Under the pieces are notes generated by a model that saw only the letters and a list, made by a program, of their open reading frames with translations, searched no databases and was not told where the DNA came from. The translations under genes and the position numbers were made by a program. Positions 25,460 to 34,843 of a stretch of DNA of 64,000 bases are shown here, in pieces (position 1 is the first letter of the stretch; each line of letters starts with the position of its first letter). This DNA is from Gemmatimonadota bacterium (GTDB lineage Bacteria > Latescibacterota > UBA2968 > UBA8231), in the NCBI GenBank assembly GCA_009841115.1, contig VXML01000100.1, positions 1 to 64,000 on the forward strand, read 5' to 3'.

Positions 25460-25882
25460 TTATTCTTCGGCCTGCTGAGCCTCTTCTGCAGCCTCGTCCT
25501 GCTGAGCCTCTTCTGCGGCCACCCCAGGGCGATCCACGAGTTCGACGATGCTCATAAATGCCCCGTCGCCGCGCCGTGGACCCAACTTGATCACGCGCGT
25601 ATAGCCTCCGTTGCGGCTTTTGTAGCGCGGCCCCAGTTCGTCAAAGAGCTTGGCGACCACCTGCTTGTCGGCTATGACGCGCAATACTTGGCGGCGGGCG
25701 TGCAAGTCGCCTTTCTTGGCGCAAGTCAGCACCCGCTCGGCCGTGCGCTTGAGTTCTTTGGCACGCGTCTGGGTGGTGGTGATGCGCTCGTTGATAAAGA
25801 GCGAGGCCATCATGTTGGACAACATGGCTTTGCGATGCGGAGCCGTGCGTCCCAGTTTAGCTATTCTTTTTCCGTGTCTCAT
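25460..25882 (-). CDS. rplQ: 50S ribosomal protein L17
   Basis: 140 residues. The N-terminal [20 protein letters not shown] is the L17 signature; the body matches the family up to about residue 118. The protein then carries an extra acidic, Gln/Glu/Ala-rich tail (EEAQQ repeated) coded by a short direct repeat. Last gene of the alpha gene set (rpsM-rpsK-rpsD-rpoA-rplQ), 2 bases after rpoA, and followed by a terminator hairpin. Confidence 0.97.
   Translation of the reverse strand: MRHGKRIAKLGRTAPHRKAMLSNMMASLFINERITTTQTRAKELKRTAERVLTCAKKGDLHARRQVLRVIADKQVVAKLFDELGPRYKSRNGGYTRVIKLGPRRGDGAFMSIVELVDRPGVAAEEAQQDEAAEEAQQAEE
25471..25516 (-). repeat. 27-bp-period direct repeat in the rplQ tail
   Basis: A 19-base word occurs at 25471-25489 and again at 25498-25516, giving two copies of an acidic EEAQQ-type motif at the L17 C-terminus. 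It probably arose by slippage. Confidence 0.8.
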
Positions 25883-25884
25883 AG

Positions 25885-26901
25885 CTAGAATTCTTCCGCC
25901 AGCGAACTGTCCGCTGTTTGGTCGATCTCAATGCCGTCGTACGGAGTCAAGTCCATACCCCAGCTAAGATTGTTTTCCTCGAGTATTTTCTGCAACTCGT
26001 TGAGCGACTTGCGACCGAAGTTGCGATACTGCAACATCTCGGCCTCCGTGCGCGACACCAAGTCCCTGAGATGGGTAATCCCTGCGGCTTTGAGGCAATT
26101 GGCCGAGCGCACCGTCAACTCAATCTCTTCGACGGGCGTTTGCAAGAGTTGAACGATCTTCTTGGCTTCTTCGTCAACTTCCTTTTCCTCAATGCCTTCA
26201 GGCTCTTCTGTAAAATTAATAAAAAGGTTTAGGTGTTCGGTCAGGATTTGGGCGGCTTGGGACATGGCATCTTCGGGATGCACTGAGCCATCGGTCCAGA
26301 CTTCCATAATCAGCTTGTCGTAGTCGGTGCGCCGCCCGACGCGTGCGTTCTCAATATCGTAGTGGACCTTGAGAACCGGCGAATAGTTCGTATCGAGAGG
26401 AATAGCACCAATGGGCTGCTCGGGGATTTTGTTCTCTTCGGCGAACAGGTAGCCGCGACCGCAGCCAACCGTCAGTTCCATTTTCAGAGAAGCCCCTTTA
26501 TCCAAGGTGGCAAGGTGTAGGTCGGGATTCAGAACCTCGACGCTAGGGTCCACTTCTATATCCTTGGCCACCAAGGCCCCCTCTGTCGTGCGCTCGACAC
26601 GCAAGACGCGATCCTCTGCGCCGCGATAGCGCAGCGCTATTTCCTTGAAGTTGCGCACGATCTCCGGCACGTCTTCACGCACCCCCTCAATCGTAGAAAA
26701 CTCGTGGTGTACACCCTCGATATTAACTTGCTTGATCGCAGCCCCTTGGATAAAGGACAGCAGTACGCGGCGCAGTGCGTGTCCAATAGAAACGCCAAAA
26801 CCGCGCTCGAGCGGCTGAACGATAAACATGCCATACGTCTCGCTGAGGCTTTCTTTTTCGACCTCGGCCAGCCTCGGCATCTGGAGACCTTCTAATTTCA
26901 T
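25885..26901 (-). CDS. rpoA: RNA polymerase alpha subunit
   Basis: 338 residues, normal length. The N-terminal assembly domain has [20 protein letters not shown] (about 32-51), followed by the [16 protein letters not shown] segment. The C-terminal domain (about 255-320), which contacts UP elements and activators, includes [18 protein letters not shown] and [14 protein letters not shown] with the helix-hairpin-helix pattern. An acidic tail ends the protein. The ATG at 26901 has AGAGG upstream. Sits between rpsD and rplQ as in most bacteria. Confidence 0.98.
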   Translation of the reverse strand: MKLEGLQMPRLAEVEKESLSETYGMFIVQPLERGFGVSIGHALRRVLLSFIQGAAIKQVNIEGVHHEFSTIEGVREDVPEIVRNFKEIALRYRGAEDRVLRVERTTEGALVAKDIEVDPSVEVLNPDLHLATLDKGASLKMELTVGCGRGYLFAEENKIPEQPIGAIPLDTNYSPVLKVHYDIENARVGRRTDYDKLIMEVWTDGSVHPEDAMSQAAQILTEHLNLFINFTEEPEGIEEKEVDEEAKKIVQLLQTPVEEIELTVRSANCLKAAGITHLRDLVSRTEAEMLQYRNFGRKSLNELQKILEENNLSWGMDLTPYDGIEIDQTADSSLAEEF

Positions 26902-26944
26902 ACTTTAGCCTCTTGCCCCTTGATGGATTGGGCGGAGTAAAACA

Positions 26945-27571
26945 TCAGACGCGAGAATAAAACTCGATGACCAGTTGTTCTTCGGCGACCGTGGGAATAT
27001 CCTCCCGGCCGGGGATTTCTGCTACAGTCCCAGTCAGGTTGACCTTGTCTATGGCTAGCCAAGGCACGGTCTCCCGCGAGCGTCGCAACGATTCGTGAAT
27101 GGCCTCTAGCTGACGACTGCGCTCGGCGACCTGCACCACATCGCCCATCCGGATCAGGTAGGAAGGGATATTGACCCGTTTGCCGTTTACCATGATGTGG
27201 TTGTGTCGTACTAGCTGGCGCGCGGCCTTGCGCGATGGCGCAAAACCGAGCCGATAGACGATGTTGTCGAGGCGGCGCTCTAACAGGCGCAACAGGTTTT
27301 CGCCACTGATGCCCGGCACGCGTGACGCCTCCTTGTAATAGCCCCTGAACTGGCCTTCGCGGATTCCGTAGAGCCGAGCTAGTTTTTGCTTGGCCCGTAG
27401 CTGCACACTGTAGTCGGACTGTTTGCGGCGCAAGCCCTGACCGTGTTGGCCCGGGGCGTAGCTGCGTCGTTCAAAGGAGCACTTTTCAAGATTGCAGCGC
27501 TCGCCCTTTAGGAAGAGTTTGGCTCCTTCCCGGCGGCAGAAGCGACAATTGGGACCTGTATGCCTGCTCAT
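26945..27571 (-). CDS. rpsD: 30S ribosomal protein S4, zinc-binding form
   Basis: 208 residues. Four cysteines near the N-terminus (C9 and C12 in CRFC, C26 and C31 further on) form the zinc-ribbon (C+) type of S4. The S4 RNA-binding domain (about 95-155) includes RLDNIVYRLGFAPSRKAARQ and VNGKRVNIPSY. It binds 16S rRNA early in 30S assembly; in E. coli S4 also represses the alpha operon by binding the rpsM leader. No such pseudoknot was looked for here in detail. Confidence 0.98.
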   Translation of the reverse strand: MSRHTGPNCRFCRREGAKLFLKGERCNLEKCSFERRSYAPGQHGQGLRRKQSDYSVQLRAKQKLARLYGIREGQFRGYYKEASRVPGISGENLLRLLERRLDNIVYRLGFAPSRKAARQLVRHNHIMVNGKRVNIPSYLIRMGDVVQVAERSRQLEAIHESLRRSRETVPWLAIDKVNLTGTVAEIPGREDIPTVAEEQLVIEFYSRV

Positions 27572-27587
27572 AACGTAGTTAGCTCCT

Positions 27588-27977
27588 CTAAACGCGGCGA
27601 CGCTTGGGCGGCCGACAGCCGTTGTGCGGCATGGGCGTCACGTCGCGGATGGCGGAAATCTCGAGCCCGGCATTTTGCAAAGCGCGGATGGCGGACTCGC
27701 GCCCTACCCCCGGCCCCTTAACCCAGACCTCCACTCGGCGCAATCCCATATTCATGGCTTCTTGAGCGGCCCTTTCAGCAGCGAGTTGGCTGGCAAAGGG
27801 CGTAGATTTGCGACTGCCCCTGATGCTCATTTTCCCTGGAGTCGCCCAAGAAATCACATTGCCTCTGGTATCGGTAAGAGTGATAATCGTATTGTTGAAC
27901 GTGGCCAGAATGTGAGCCACGCCCACAGCCTCCACCTGTTTTGCTTTCTTGCGTCTCTTGCGTCTTTCGGGCGGCAA
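27588..27977 (-). CDS. rpsK: 30S ribosomal protein S11
   Basis: 129 residues with the conserved [18 protein letters not shown] (about 19-36), [13 protein letters not shown] and the C-terminal [14 protein letters not shown]. The start is a TTG at 27977: the codon two triplets upstream is an in-frame TGA, no ATG is available, and GGAGAGGA lies upstream. The length from this TTG fits the family. S11 lies on the 30S platform beside the Shine-Dalgarno helix. Confidence 0.96.
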   Translation of the reverse strand: MPPERRKRRKKAKQVEAVGVAHILATFNNTIITLTDTRGNVISWATPGKMSIRGSRKSTPFASQLAAERAAQEAMNMGLRRVEVWVKGPGVGRESAIRALQNAGLEISAIRDVTPMPHNGCRPPKRRRV

Positions 27978-28004
27978 AGGTCAATCCTCTCCGTTTGAGT
28001 TGAT

Positions 28005-28385
28005 CTACTTGACGGGGGCCTTTTTCTTGCCAGCAATAGCTCGCCGCGGCCCCTTGCGCGTACGGGCGTTAGTCTTAGTGCGCTGGCCATTGGCCGGCAG
28101 CCCGCGGCGATGCCGCAACCCCCGATAGCAGCCGATGTCCATCAGCCGCTTGATATTCATGGTGGTTTCGCCGCGCAGACTACCTTCGACCTTGTGGCTG
28201 ACCTCAATGATCGAGCGCAAACTGCTGACCTGATCTTCGCTCAACTCGTTGATGCGGGTTTGGGGATCAATCCTCGCCTGGGAGGCGATGCGACTGGCCG
28301 TCGTATGCCCAATGCCAAAGATATAGGTCAATGCGATGGCGACCCGCTTGTCGCGAGGTAAATCTACACCTGCTATGCGCGCCAT
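28005..28385 (-). CDS. rpsM: 30S ribosomal protein S13
   Basis: 126 residues from the ATG at 28385 ([14 protein letters not shown]), preceded by GAGGAA; the in-frame extension to 28436 runs into rpmJ and is not part of the protein. Contains [12 protein letters not shown] and the basic C-terminal tail [20 protein letters not shown] that contacts the P-site tRNA. Begins 11 bases after rpmJ. Confidence 0.97.
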   Translation of the reverse strand: MARIAGVDLPRDKRVAIALTYIFGIGHTTASRIASQARIDPQTRINELSEDQVSSLRSIIEVSHKVEGSLRGETTMNIKRLMDIGCYRGLRHRRGLPANGQRTKTNARTRKGPRRAIAGKKKAPVK

Positions 28386-28396
28386 AGTGTTATTCC

Positions 28397-28513
28397 TCAG
28401 CCTTGTTTCTGTTTGTGGCGGGGATTGCGCTTGCATATAACGCGCACGACCCCGTGCCGGCGAACGATTTTACACTCGTTACAACGCTTGCTGACGGATG
28501 CTCTAACTTTCAC
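28397..28513 (-). CDS. rpmJ: 50S ribosomal protein L36, zinc-binding form
   Basis: 38 residues, GTG start at 28513 with GGAG upstream. Translation gives (M)[13 protein letters not shown] near the N-terminus and ends NPRHKQKQG. The four zinc ligands C-x2-C-x12-C-x4-H are present (C11, C14, C27, H32). It lies between secY and rpsM where infA, map and adk often also occur; here the secY-rpmJ gap is only 20 bases after the rpmJ start region, so those genes are absent. Confidence 0.97.
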   Translation of the reverse strand: MKVRASVSKRCNECKIVRRHGVVRVICKRNPRHKQKQG

Positions 28514-28533
28514 GGTACTCGCTCCAAGTGAGA

Positions 28534-29880
28534 TTAGCCGCGGCGTCCCTGGATCTTGCCTCGCTTCATAAATCCCTCGTAGTGGCGCGTCATTAGCTGA
28601 GATTCTAACTGCTGCAAGGTATCTAAAGCCACGCCAACGACGATCAAAAGCCCTGTCCCACCAAAAAACTGGGCAAAAGAAGGAGCCACGTTGAATTGCC
28701 TAGTGACGAAGAAAGGAAAGATGGCCACCATAGCGAGGGCAATAGAGCCCGGCAGGGTAATGCGCGTCATAATGCCATCAATGTGCTGGGCAGTCCGGGG
28801 ACCAGGACGGACGCCGGGGATGAATCCCCCGTGCTTTTTCATGTTGTCAGAGAGCTGATTAGGATCCATGACGATGGCAGTATAAAAATAACAAAAGAAG
28901 ATGATCATTAGTCCATAGACGAACCAATAAAACATGGATTCGGTCGAGAAAAACGAACCAATCGCCAGCATGAATTCATGGCCTGGAAACATCTGCGTGA
29001 TCGTGCCGGGCAGAAACATGATCGACTGGGCAAATATGATCGGAATCACGCCCGCGGTGTTGATCCGCAGCGGGATGTGCGTGGTCTGACCGCCGTAAAC
29101 CCTCCGCCCGACGACGCGCTTGGCGTACTGCACGGGAATTTTGCGCAGACCCTGAGTCAGCAAGATCACAAAGGCTACTACGGCGAACATGAGCGCGATG
29201 AGGAGGATCTCTTCAATGATATTCTTGCTGAAACCGCGGTTGATGATAAAGAGATTGTATTCCTGATTGATTGCGTAGGGCAACTCGGCGATGATGCCGA
29301 TGAAAATGATCAGAGAAATGCCGTTGCCAATACCGCGCTCCGTGATCTGCTCGCCCAACCACATGATAAAAATCGTGCCGGTGGTGATCGTCAGCATGGT
29401 CGCCAGCGTAAAGCCAATGCCCGGGTCGGCAACTGCCGGCTGACCCGAGTACGGGGCCTTGATGCTGGTAATGAAGAAACTGACGCCGTAGGACTGAGCC
29501 GCCGCTAGAAAGACCGTACCATAGCGCGTGTACTGAGTAATTTTCTTGCGCCCCTCTTCGCCTTCGCGCTGCAATTTCTGGAAGTAGGGAATAACCGCGC
29601 CTAGCAACTGCAAAATGATTGAGGCACTAATATAGGGCATGATGCCCAGCGCAAAGATCGTCCCACGGGTGAAAGCACCACCCACAAACATGTCGTACAA
29701 CCCAAAGAGGGTGTTCCCAGCGCTTTCAAAGTACTCCTTAAGCACGACCAATTCGACGCCGGGGACCGTGATCTGACCACCGATGCGATAGACGATCAAA
29801 ATCCCTAAAGTGAAGAGGATGCGACGTCGCAAATCGGGAATTTTGAAGCAGTTTTGGAAACTCTGCACGAGTTGCATCAA
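28534..29880 (-). CDS. secY: Preprotein translocase subunit SecY
   Basis: 448 residues with ten membrane helices, the pore of the Sec translocon. Recognised by [17 protein letters not shown] (about 96-112), the cytoplasmic loop with [14 protein letters not shown], and [17 protein letters not shown]. The gene begins ATGATG; the first ATG overlaps the rplO stop as ATGA, the second follows it. Its partner secE is in the same cluster at 53411; secG is not in the window. Confidence 0.98.
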   Translation of the reverse strand: MMQLVQSFQNCFKIPDLRRRILFTLGILIVYRIGGQITVPGVELVVLKEYFESAGNTLFGLYDMFVGGAFTRGTIFALGIMPYISASIILQLLGAVIPYFQKLQREGEEGRKKITQYTRYGTVFLAAAQSYGVSFFITSIKAPYSGQPAVADPGIGFTLATMLTITTGTIFIMWLGEQITERGIGNGISLIIFIGIIAELPYAINQEYNLFIINRGFSKNIIEEILLIALMFAVVAFVILLTQGLRKIPVQYAKRVVGRRVYGGQTTHIPLRINTAGVIPIIFAQSIMFLPGTITQMFPGHEFMLAIGSFFSTESMFYWFVYGLMIIFFCYFYTAIVMDPNQLSDNMKKHGGFIPGVRPGPRTAQHIDGIMTRITLPGSIALAMVAIFPFFVTRQFNVAPSFAQFFGGTGLLIVVGVALDTLQQLESQLMTRHYEGFMKRGKIQGRRG

Positions 29881-30326
29881 ATCACCTCGGCTTGGCCGCC
29901 CGCTTTGGCGATTTTCTCTGCTGCCGCAGCGGAGAATTTGTGCGCCTTGACCGTCAGAGGCTGACTCAGCTCTCCTTCGCCTAGGACCTTCAGTAGCCCC
30001 GATGGCTTGGCGATCAATCCGGCAGCAGCCATTTGCTCTGGCCCGACTTCCCCGCTAAGTCCCCGCTCTTCGAGATCCCGCAGATTTACTACCTGATAGG
30101 TCGTTTTGAATTTGTGGTTGGAAAAACCCACCTTGGGGATATGGCGGAACAGCGGCAGCGAACCGCCAGTAAACCCAACGCGGTTGCCGCGTCTAGCACC
30201 GGACCTAGCCCGCTGACCTTTGTGGCCTTTGCCCGCAGTTTTGCCCGTCCCCGAACCCGGCCCTTGCCCCAACCGCTTGCGGTTCCGCTTAGACCCCGGA
30301 GGACATTTTATGTTTTCTAGACGCAT
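29877..30326 (-). CDS. rplO: 50S ribosomal protein L15
   Basis: 149 residues. The basic glycine-rich N-terminus (GSKRNRKRLGQGPGSGTGKT, GHKGQRARSG) and the GFTGGSLPLFRHIPKVGF segment are typical of L15. It binds 23S rRNA late in 50S assembly. Start ATG 30326; its stop overlaps the secY start, 13 bases after rpmD. Confidence 0.98.
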   Translation of the reverse strand: MRLENIKCPPGSKRNRKRLGQGPGSGTGKTAGKGHKGQRARSGARRGNRVGFTGGSLPLFRHIPKVGFSNHKFKTTYQVVNLRDLEERGLSGEVGPEQMAAAGLIAKPSGLLKVLGEGELSQPLTVKAHKFSAAAAEKIAKAGGQAEVI

Positions 30327-30339
30327 GGCACGCTCTCGC

Positions 30340-30522
30340 TTACTCTTCTACTTCCTCAACTGCGACCAGATGTTTGACTTTGGCGATCATACCCCGGATC
30401 TGGGGCGTGTCGTCGTGTACGACCTGTTGATACAGGCGCTTGATTCCCAAAGCCTCAATCGTCGCCTTTTGACCTTTGGCGCGGCCGATGGCACTGCGCC
30501 GCTGTGTGATGACTAGTTTCAT
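30340..30522 (-). CDS. rpmD: 50S ribosomal protein L30
   Basis: 60 residues, usual bacterial length. Starts MKLVITQRRSAIGRAKGQKA and contains LGIKRLYQQVVHDDTPQIRGM, the L30 signature, ending in an acidic VEEVEE tail. Located between rpsE and rplO as in other spc operons, 6 bases after rpsE. Confidence 0.97.
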   Translation of the reverse strand: MKLVITQRRSAIGRAKGQKATIEALGIKRLYQQVVHDDTPQIRGMIAKVKHLVAVEEVEE

Positions 30523-30528
30523 TGGCTG

Positions 30529-31062
30529 TTAATCCCAAGCGCGAAGCGATTCCACCGGCACGCCGCGCTCCCGAGCGATCATCTCGGCACTGCGTAGCTG
30601 CGCCAGTGCTTTGACGGTCGCCTTCACTGAATTCTGCACGTTGTTGGACCCGAGGGATTTGGTCAGAATATCGTGAACGCCGGCTAGCTCCAGTACGATG
30701 CGGGTTCCGCCGCTGGCGATGATCCCGGTTCCCGGGGTAGCTGGCTTAAAAAGTACCTTGGCTGCGCCAAAAACCCCGACGATCTCATGCGGTATGGTCC
30801 CATCAGTCACTGGGACTTCGACGACGTTCTTTTTCGCCGCCTCGGCCCCCTTGCGGATGGCCTCGGCGATCTCGCCGGCCTTGCCAGCACCAAATCCCAC
30901 TCGGCCATTGCGATCGCCAACTACGACCATTGCACTAAAGCTGAAGCGCCGACCGCCCTTGCGCACGTGCGAAACTCGCTTGATGCTGTTTTGGACGACA
31001 ACTTCGCTCAGTTCTGTACCGCTGGGATCGGATTTCGCTTTGCTAGTATCTGTTTTCGCCAC
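30529..31062 (-). CDS. rpsE: 30S ribosomal protein S5
   Basis: 177 residues. GTG start at 31062 with GGGAG 7 bases upstream; no ATG in frame. Contains [20 protein letters not shown] and the loop [12 protein letters not shown] that helps control decoding accuracy. The N-terminal ~20 residues are a Ser/Lys/Asp-rich extension. Located 11 bases after rplR. Confidence 0.97.
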   Translation of the reverse strand: MAKTDTSKAKSDPSGTELSEVVVQNSIKRVSHVRKGGRRFSFSAMVVVGDRNGRVGFGAGKAGEIAEAIRKGAEAAKKNVVEVPVTDGTIPHEIVGVFGAAKVLFKPATPGTGIIASGGTRIVLELAGVHDILTKSLGSNNVQNSVKATVKALAQLRSAEMIARERGVPVESLRAWD

Positions 31063-31073
31063 GCCGTTCTCCC

Positions 31074-31448
31074 TTAGAAATTCAAGCCAGCTTCCCGCGC
31101 CCCGTCGGCCACGGCTTTGACTACCCCGTGATAGAGAAATCCGCCGCGGTCAAAGACGACCTGTTCAATGCCTTTTTCGCGCGCCTTAGCAGCAATCATT
31201 TTGCCAACCTCATGCCCTTGCGCCACGCGACTGTCAAACTGCCGTTCCCTTAGTTCCTGAGACTGAGTCGAAAGTCCTAAAAGGGAATGACCCGCCACAT
31301 CGTCGACTAACTGCACCTCGATATGGCGCAAGGAACGATGCACCACCATGCGCGGACGCGTGGGCGTGCCAGAGACGATCTTGCGCAGCCGGTGTCGCCG
31401 CCGCTGACGCCGCTGGCGACTCTCTACCAAGTGTTTTTTGTCTTTCAT
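31074..31448 (-). CDS. rplR: 50S ribosomal protein L18
   Basis: 124 residues from the ATG at 31448, which overlaps the rplF stop by one base (TAATG). The upstream in-frame ATG at 31478 would lie within rplF. Contains the Arg-rich 5S rRNA-binding N-terminus ([14 protein letters not shown]), the [18 protein letters not shown] segment, and ends with [20 protein letters not shown]. Confidence 0.97.
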   Translation of the reverse strand: MKDKKHLVESRQRRQRRRHRLRKIVSGTPTRPRMVVHRSLRHIEVQLVDDVAGHSLLGLSTQSQELRERQFDSRVAQGHEVGKMIAAKAREKGIEQVVFDRGGFLYHGVVKAVADGAREAGLNF

Positions 31449-32005
31449 TAGCCTACGGCAGCCTTGCCCTGTTTCCAATGAATGGTCTCGTTCTCATAGC
31501 GGATCCCCTTGCCCTTGTAGGGCTCCGGGCGACGTTTGAAGCGGATATCGGCGGCCACCTGACCCACGAGTTGCTTGTCGATGCCCCGGACGACGATGCG
31601 GGCTTGTGCCCCACCCGCACCTGGGGACACTTCGACTTGGATCTCCTCGGGCACCTCGTAGATCACTGGATGCGAATAACCTACGTGGAGCACGAGTTGT
31701 TTGCCTTGGACCTCAGCCCGGTACCCCACGCCGAATAGATCCAAATTCTTGAAAAAACCCTCGGAGACTCCTTCGACCGCGTTGGCGATCAAGGTTCGGG
31801 TCAATCCGTGTAGGGAGCGAGCCTGTTTGCTTTCGCTTTTCCGCGTCACCGTTAAAACGCTGTCCTGCTGAGCCACAGCGAGGTACTCAGCGACAAACGG
31901 CACCTGTAACTGGCCCTTTGGGCCTTTTACGGAGACCTTGGCAGGAGCCAACGCGACTTCAACACCCTGCGGTAGGGGAAGGGATTTGTTGCCTATGCGC
32001 GACAA
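31448..32005 (-). CDS. rplF: 50S ribosomal protein L6
   Basis: 185 residues. TTG start at 32005: the product begins (M)[14 protein letters not shown], the family N-terminus, and GGGAG lies about 10 bases upstream; the nearby ATG is out of frame. The C-terminal [14 protein letters not shown] motif is conserved. L6 lies by the factor-binding site of the 50S subunit. 25 bases after rpsH. Confidence 0.97.
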   Translation of the reverse strand: MSRIGNKSLPLPQGVEVALAPAKVSVKGPKGQLQVPFVAEYLAVAQQDSVLTVTRKSESKQARSLHGLTRTLIANAVEGVSEGFFKNLDLFGVGYRAEVQGKQLVLHVGYSHPVIYEVPEEIQVEVSPGAGGAQARIVVRGIDKQLVGQVAADIRFKRRPEPYKGKGIRYENETIHWKQGKAAVG

Positions 32006-32030
32006 TCTAACATTCTCCCAGTGGCTTCAT

Positions 32031-32429
32031 TTACCAGACGCTACAGAGGATTTCGCCGCCTACGCCGTTCATCCTCGCTTGTTTATCCGTCATCACTCCC
32101 TTAGAGGTGGAAACGATGGCGATGCCCAAGCCGCGGAGCACACGTGGGACATCGGCTTTACTCGCATATTGACGCAACCCGGGCTTGCTGATGCGCTCTA
32201 GCCCGCGAATGATGCTATTGTCATTCTGATCGTAGCGCAGATAGAGCCGCAAAATGCCCTGCTTGCCGTCTTCGATAAAAGCGAAATTGTCGATAAAACG
32301 GGACTCGGCTAATACGCGGGCCACTTCCCGCTTTAGCTTGGAGGCGGGGACGTCAACTCTGGAATGCTTGGCGCTACAAGCGTTGCGAATGCGGGTCAAC
32401 ATATCCGCTAGGGGATCTGTCATGCTCAT
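32031..32429 (-). CDS. rpsH: 30S ribosomal protein S8
   Basis: 132 residues. N-terminal [19 protein letters not shown] and C-terminal [12 protein letters not shown]...GGEILCSVW are typical of S8. The first ATG (32429) has GGAG about 8 bases upstream; a second in-frame ATG is two codons on. In E. coli S8 represses the spc operon through a site near rplE; this was not tested here. Confidence 0.97.
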   Translation of the reverse strand: MSMTDPLADMLTRIRNACSAKHSRVDVPASKLKREVARVLAESRFIDNFAFIEDGKQGILRLYLRYDQNDNSIIRGLERISKPGLRQYASKADVPRVLRGLGIAIVSTSKGVMTDKQARMNGVGGEILCSVW

Positions 32430-32447
32430 ATTGATTTCTCCAACCTG

Positions 32448-32633
32448 CTACCAACTCGCCTTGCTAACACCCGGAATCTCGCCCTTGAGGGCCAATTCGC
32501 GAAAACAGATGCGACACAGTCCAAACTTGCGATATACTGCACGCGGACGCCCACAGCGATGGCAACGGGTATAAGCTCGCGAGGAAAACTTGGGTTTGCG
32601 CTGCGCTTTGGCTATCAAGCATTTTTTTGGCAT
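32448..32633 (-). CDS. rpsN: 30S ribosomal protein S14, zinc-binding type
   Basis: 61 residues, the short zinc-ribbon form. Two CxxC pairs: CHRCG (about 24-27) and CRICF (about 40-43). The conserved [20 protein letters not shown] segment is present. 19 bases after rplE; ATG start at 32633. Confidence 0.97.
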   Translation of the reverse strand: MPKKCLIAKAQRKPKFSSRAYTRCHRCGRPRAVYRKFGLCRICFRELALKGEIPGVSKASW

Positions 32634-32652
32634 TAGCAGGTTCTTTCCGACT

Positions 32653-33198
32653 CTATTGACTGAAGGGCATACCCAGCAACTGGAGCAACTCTCGGCCTTC
32701 CTCGTCGCTTTTGGCCGAAGTGACGATGGTGATATTCATGCCTCGGACTTGGTTGATCATGTCGTAGTTGATCTCGGGGAATATGATCTGTTCCTTGATG
32801 CCTAGATTGTAGTTACCACGTCCATCGAAGCTTCTAGGAGAAACCCCGCGAAAATCTCGCACCTGCGGTAAGGCGAAACTGATCAAGCGGTCGAGAAAAT
32901 CGTACATGCGCCCCCCCCGCAAAGTGACCATGCAGCCGACCGGCATACCGACGCGCAACTTGAAGTTTGAGATCGCCTTCTTGGCGTGGCGGATGGCGGG
33001 CTTTTGACCGGTGATCGCCGTCAATTCGGATACCGCACCTTCGAGCACCTTGGGCTCCTGCACTGCCTCACCGACACCCATATTGACGATGACCTTCTGC
33101 AGGCACGGTACCTGCATGTTGTTTTTAAATGAGAAGCGGGCTTTGAGCTGAGGCAGCACCTCTTCTCGGTAGTGTTTTTTGAGTCTAGCTTCGTACAT
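32653..33198 (-). CDS. rplE: 50S ribosomal protein L5
   Basis: 181 residues, standard. Contains [18 protein letters not shown] (about 29-46), [18 protein letters not shown], and the C-terminal [20 protein letters not shown]. Binds 5S rRNA and contacts the P-site tRNA. It begins 3 bases after rplX; ATG at 33198. Confidence 0.98.
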   Translation of the reverse strand: MYEARLKKHYREEVLPQLKARFSFKNNMQVPCLQKVIVNMGVGEAVQEPKVLEGAVSELTAITGQKPAIRHAKKAISNFKLRVGMPVGCMVTLRGGRMYDFLDRLISFALPQVRDFRGVSPRSFDGRGNYNLGIKEQIIFPEINYDMINQVRGMNITIVTSAKSDEEGRELLQLLGMPFSQ

Positions 33199-33201
33199 GG
33201 C

Positions 33202-33519
33202 TTATTCTGGATCAATCATTTCGCCGCTGCGCACAGAGACGCGCACGCATTTGCCATTGTCCAATTTCTTATGACCGATGCGCGTTGGTAGATCAGTCTT
33301 GGGGCAGACGATCATGACATTGGAAACGTGAATGGGTGCCTCGCGCTCAACGATACCCCCTTGGGGATCGCGCGATGTCGGGCGGGTGTGGTGTTTGCGC
33401 ATATTCACGCCTTCGACGATGATCCGCCCCCGATCCTTAAACACGCTAAGTACCGTCGAGCGCCGTCCTTTGTCGTTGCCGCTTATGACCTGTATTGTAT
33501 CGCCTTTGCGAATGTCCAT
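33202..33519 (-). CDS. rplX: 50S ribosomal protein L24
   Basis: 105 residues. An N-terminal KOW motif (DTIQVISGNDKGRRSTVLSV) is followed by NMRKHHTRPTSRDPQGGIVE and the C-terminal THIG-like RIGHKKLDNGKCVRVSVRSGE. An initiator of 50S assembly. ATG at 33519, 11 bases after rplN. Confidence 0.97.
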   Translation of the reverse strand: MDIRKGDTIQVISGNDKGRRSTVLSVFKDRGRIIVEGVNMRKHHTRPTSRDPQGGIVEREAPIHVSNVMIVCPKTDLPTRIGHKKLDNGKCVRVSVRSGEMIDPE

Positions 33520-33530
33520 TGCGCTCTTCC

Positions 33531-33899
33531 TCAGACTACCTCGGGTGCCAGCGATACAATGCGCATGTATTGCTTTTCGCGCAGTTCGCGGGCCACAGGC
33601 CCAAATATGCGAGTACCTGTTGGCTCTTTGTCGTCGTTGACCAATACAGCGGCGTTGTCGTCAAAGCGAATATAAGAGCCATCGGGACGGCGATATTCCT
33701 TCTTGGTCCGCACGACTACGGCCTTGACCACTTGCCCTTCCTCTAAAGGCCCGTTCGGCGCTACACCGTGGACGGCTACTACGATCAGATCGCCAATACT
33801 GGCGTAGCGCTTGCGAGAGCCGCCGAGTACGCGAATGCAGCGGCCTGTACGGGCCCCGGCGTTATCTGCCATTTTGACTACGCTGTATTCCCGAATCAT
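33531..33899 (-). CDS. rplN: 50S ribosomal protein L14
   Basis: 122 residues. Recognised by [22 protein letters not shown] and the C-terminal [24 protein letters not shown]14 lies at the subunit interface and is contacted by ribosome silencing factor RsfS in other bacteria. ATG at 33899, 21 bases after rpsQ. Confidence 0.98.
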   Translation of the reverse strand: MIREYSVVKMADNAGARTGRCIRVLGGSRKRYASIGDLIVVAVHGVAPNGPLEEGQVVKAVVVRTKKEYRRPDGSYIRFDDNAAVLVNDDKEPTGTRIFGPVARELREKQYMRIVSLAPEVV

Positions 33900-33920
33900 T
33901 TTGTTCCTAAAAGCCTAAAT

Positions 33921-34190
33921 TTACTGCCGCTCTAATATATCAACGAGCCGCCAACGCTTGGTTTTGCTCATGGGGCGGCATTCCTCAATGCGCACGAGAT
34001 CGCCAACCTGCGACTCTTCTCGCTCGTCGTGGGCGACGAACTTGGCGGTGCGGCGGATGATCCGGCCATACAGGGCATGCGGAATGCGCTGTTCGACCGC
34101 CACGATCCGCGTCTTGGTGTTGTTGGCCTTGAGCACTCGACCTTCGGCCTGACGCCGGTCCAGACGCCGGTCTCTCTTTTCTTTAGCCAT
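33921..34190 (-). CDS. rpsQ: 30S ribosomal protein S17
   Basis: 89 residues from the ATG at 34190 (MAKEKRDRRLDRRQAEG) with GGTGG upstream; the longer frame to 34265 overlaps rpmC. The OB-fold core has RIVAVEQRIPHALYGRIIRR and VRIEECRPMSKTKRWRLVDI. Primary 16S rRNA binder. Confidence 0.96.
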   Translation of the reverse strand: MAKEKRDRRLDRRQAEGRVLKANNTKTRIVAVEQRIPHALYGRIIRRTAKFVAHDEREESQVGDLVRIEECRPMSKTKRWRLVDILERQ

Positions 34191-34197
34191 CTGCCAC

Positions 34198-34413
34198 CTA
34201 CTTCCCGCTGGCCAAGGAGCGAATGCCGAGTGCGTGCTCTTTGAGCACGGTGTACGCCTTGGCAATATCGCGCCGCACTTGCCGCAACCGAATGGGACTA
34301 GTCAACTGGCCGGCCACGTGCTGAAAACGCAGGTTGAAGAATTCCTCGTGCAGTTCTTCTAACCTGTTTTGCACTTCTTCTGAACTCATTTCGCGCAATT
34401 CGCTGACCTTCAT
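34198..34413 (-). CDS. rpmC: 50S ribosomal protein L29
   Basis: 71 residues from the ATG at 34413 (MKVSELREMSSEEVQNRLEE), 4 bases after the rplP stop; the longer frame to 34467 overlaps rplP. Two-helix protein with the NLRFQHVAGQLTSPIRLRQV signature; it lies beside the peptide exit tunnel with L23. Confidence 0.96.
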   Translation of the reverse strand: MKVSELREMSSEEVQNRLEELHEEFFNLRFQHVAGQLTSPIRLRQVRRDIAKAYTVLKEHALGIRSLASGK

Positions 34414-34417
34414 AACC

Positions 34418-34825
34418 TCATACTCGTTTGACGACCTTGGTCTTGATGGGCAGTTTGTGACCAGCACGGCGGAATGCCTCGCGGGCCGTGTCTTCAGGCA
34501 CCCCAGAAAGCTCGACCATCACCCGCCCAGGTTTGACCACCGCAACCCATCCCTCGGGCGGCCCCTTGCCTTTACCCATGCGGGTTTCGGCAGGTTTCTT
34601 GGTGATCGGTTTGTCGGGAAAAATGCGGATCCACATCTTGCCCGTCCGGCTCATCGCCCGACTAATCGCCACGCGCATAGCCTCAATCTGACGGCTGGTA
34701 ATCCAACAAGGCTCGAGAGCTTTGAGGCCGTATTCGCCGAAGGAGACCATGTCCCCGCCTTTGGTTTGGCCGCGCATGCGGCCTCGCGCCTGCTTCCTCC
34801 ACTTGGACTTCTTGGGCATCAACAT
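34418..34825 (-). CDS. rplP: 50S ribosomal protein L16
   Basis: 135 residues, starting [19 protein letters not shown]. Conserved [20 protein letters not shown] and [20 protein letters not shown] (site of Arg hydroxylation in other bacteria) are present. Positions A-site tRNA in the 50S. GAGG precedes the ATG at 34825. Confidence 0.98.
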   Translation of the reverse strand: MLMPKKSKWRKQARGRMRGQTKGGDMVSFGEYGLKALEPCWITSRQIEAMRVAISRAMSRTGKMWIRIFPDKPITKKPAETRMGKGKGPPEGWVAVVKPGRVMVELSGVPEDTAREAFRRAGHKLPIKTKVVKRV

Positions 34826-34843
34826 AAGAGAGCCTCGCTGTAA

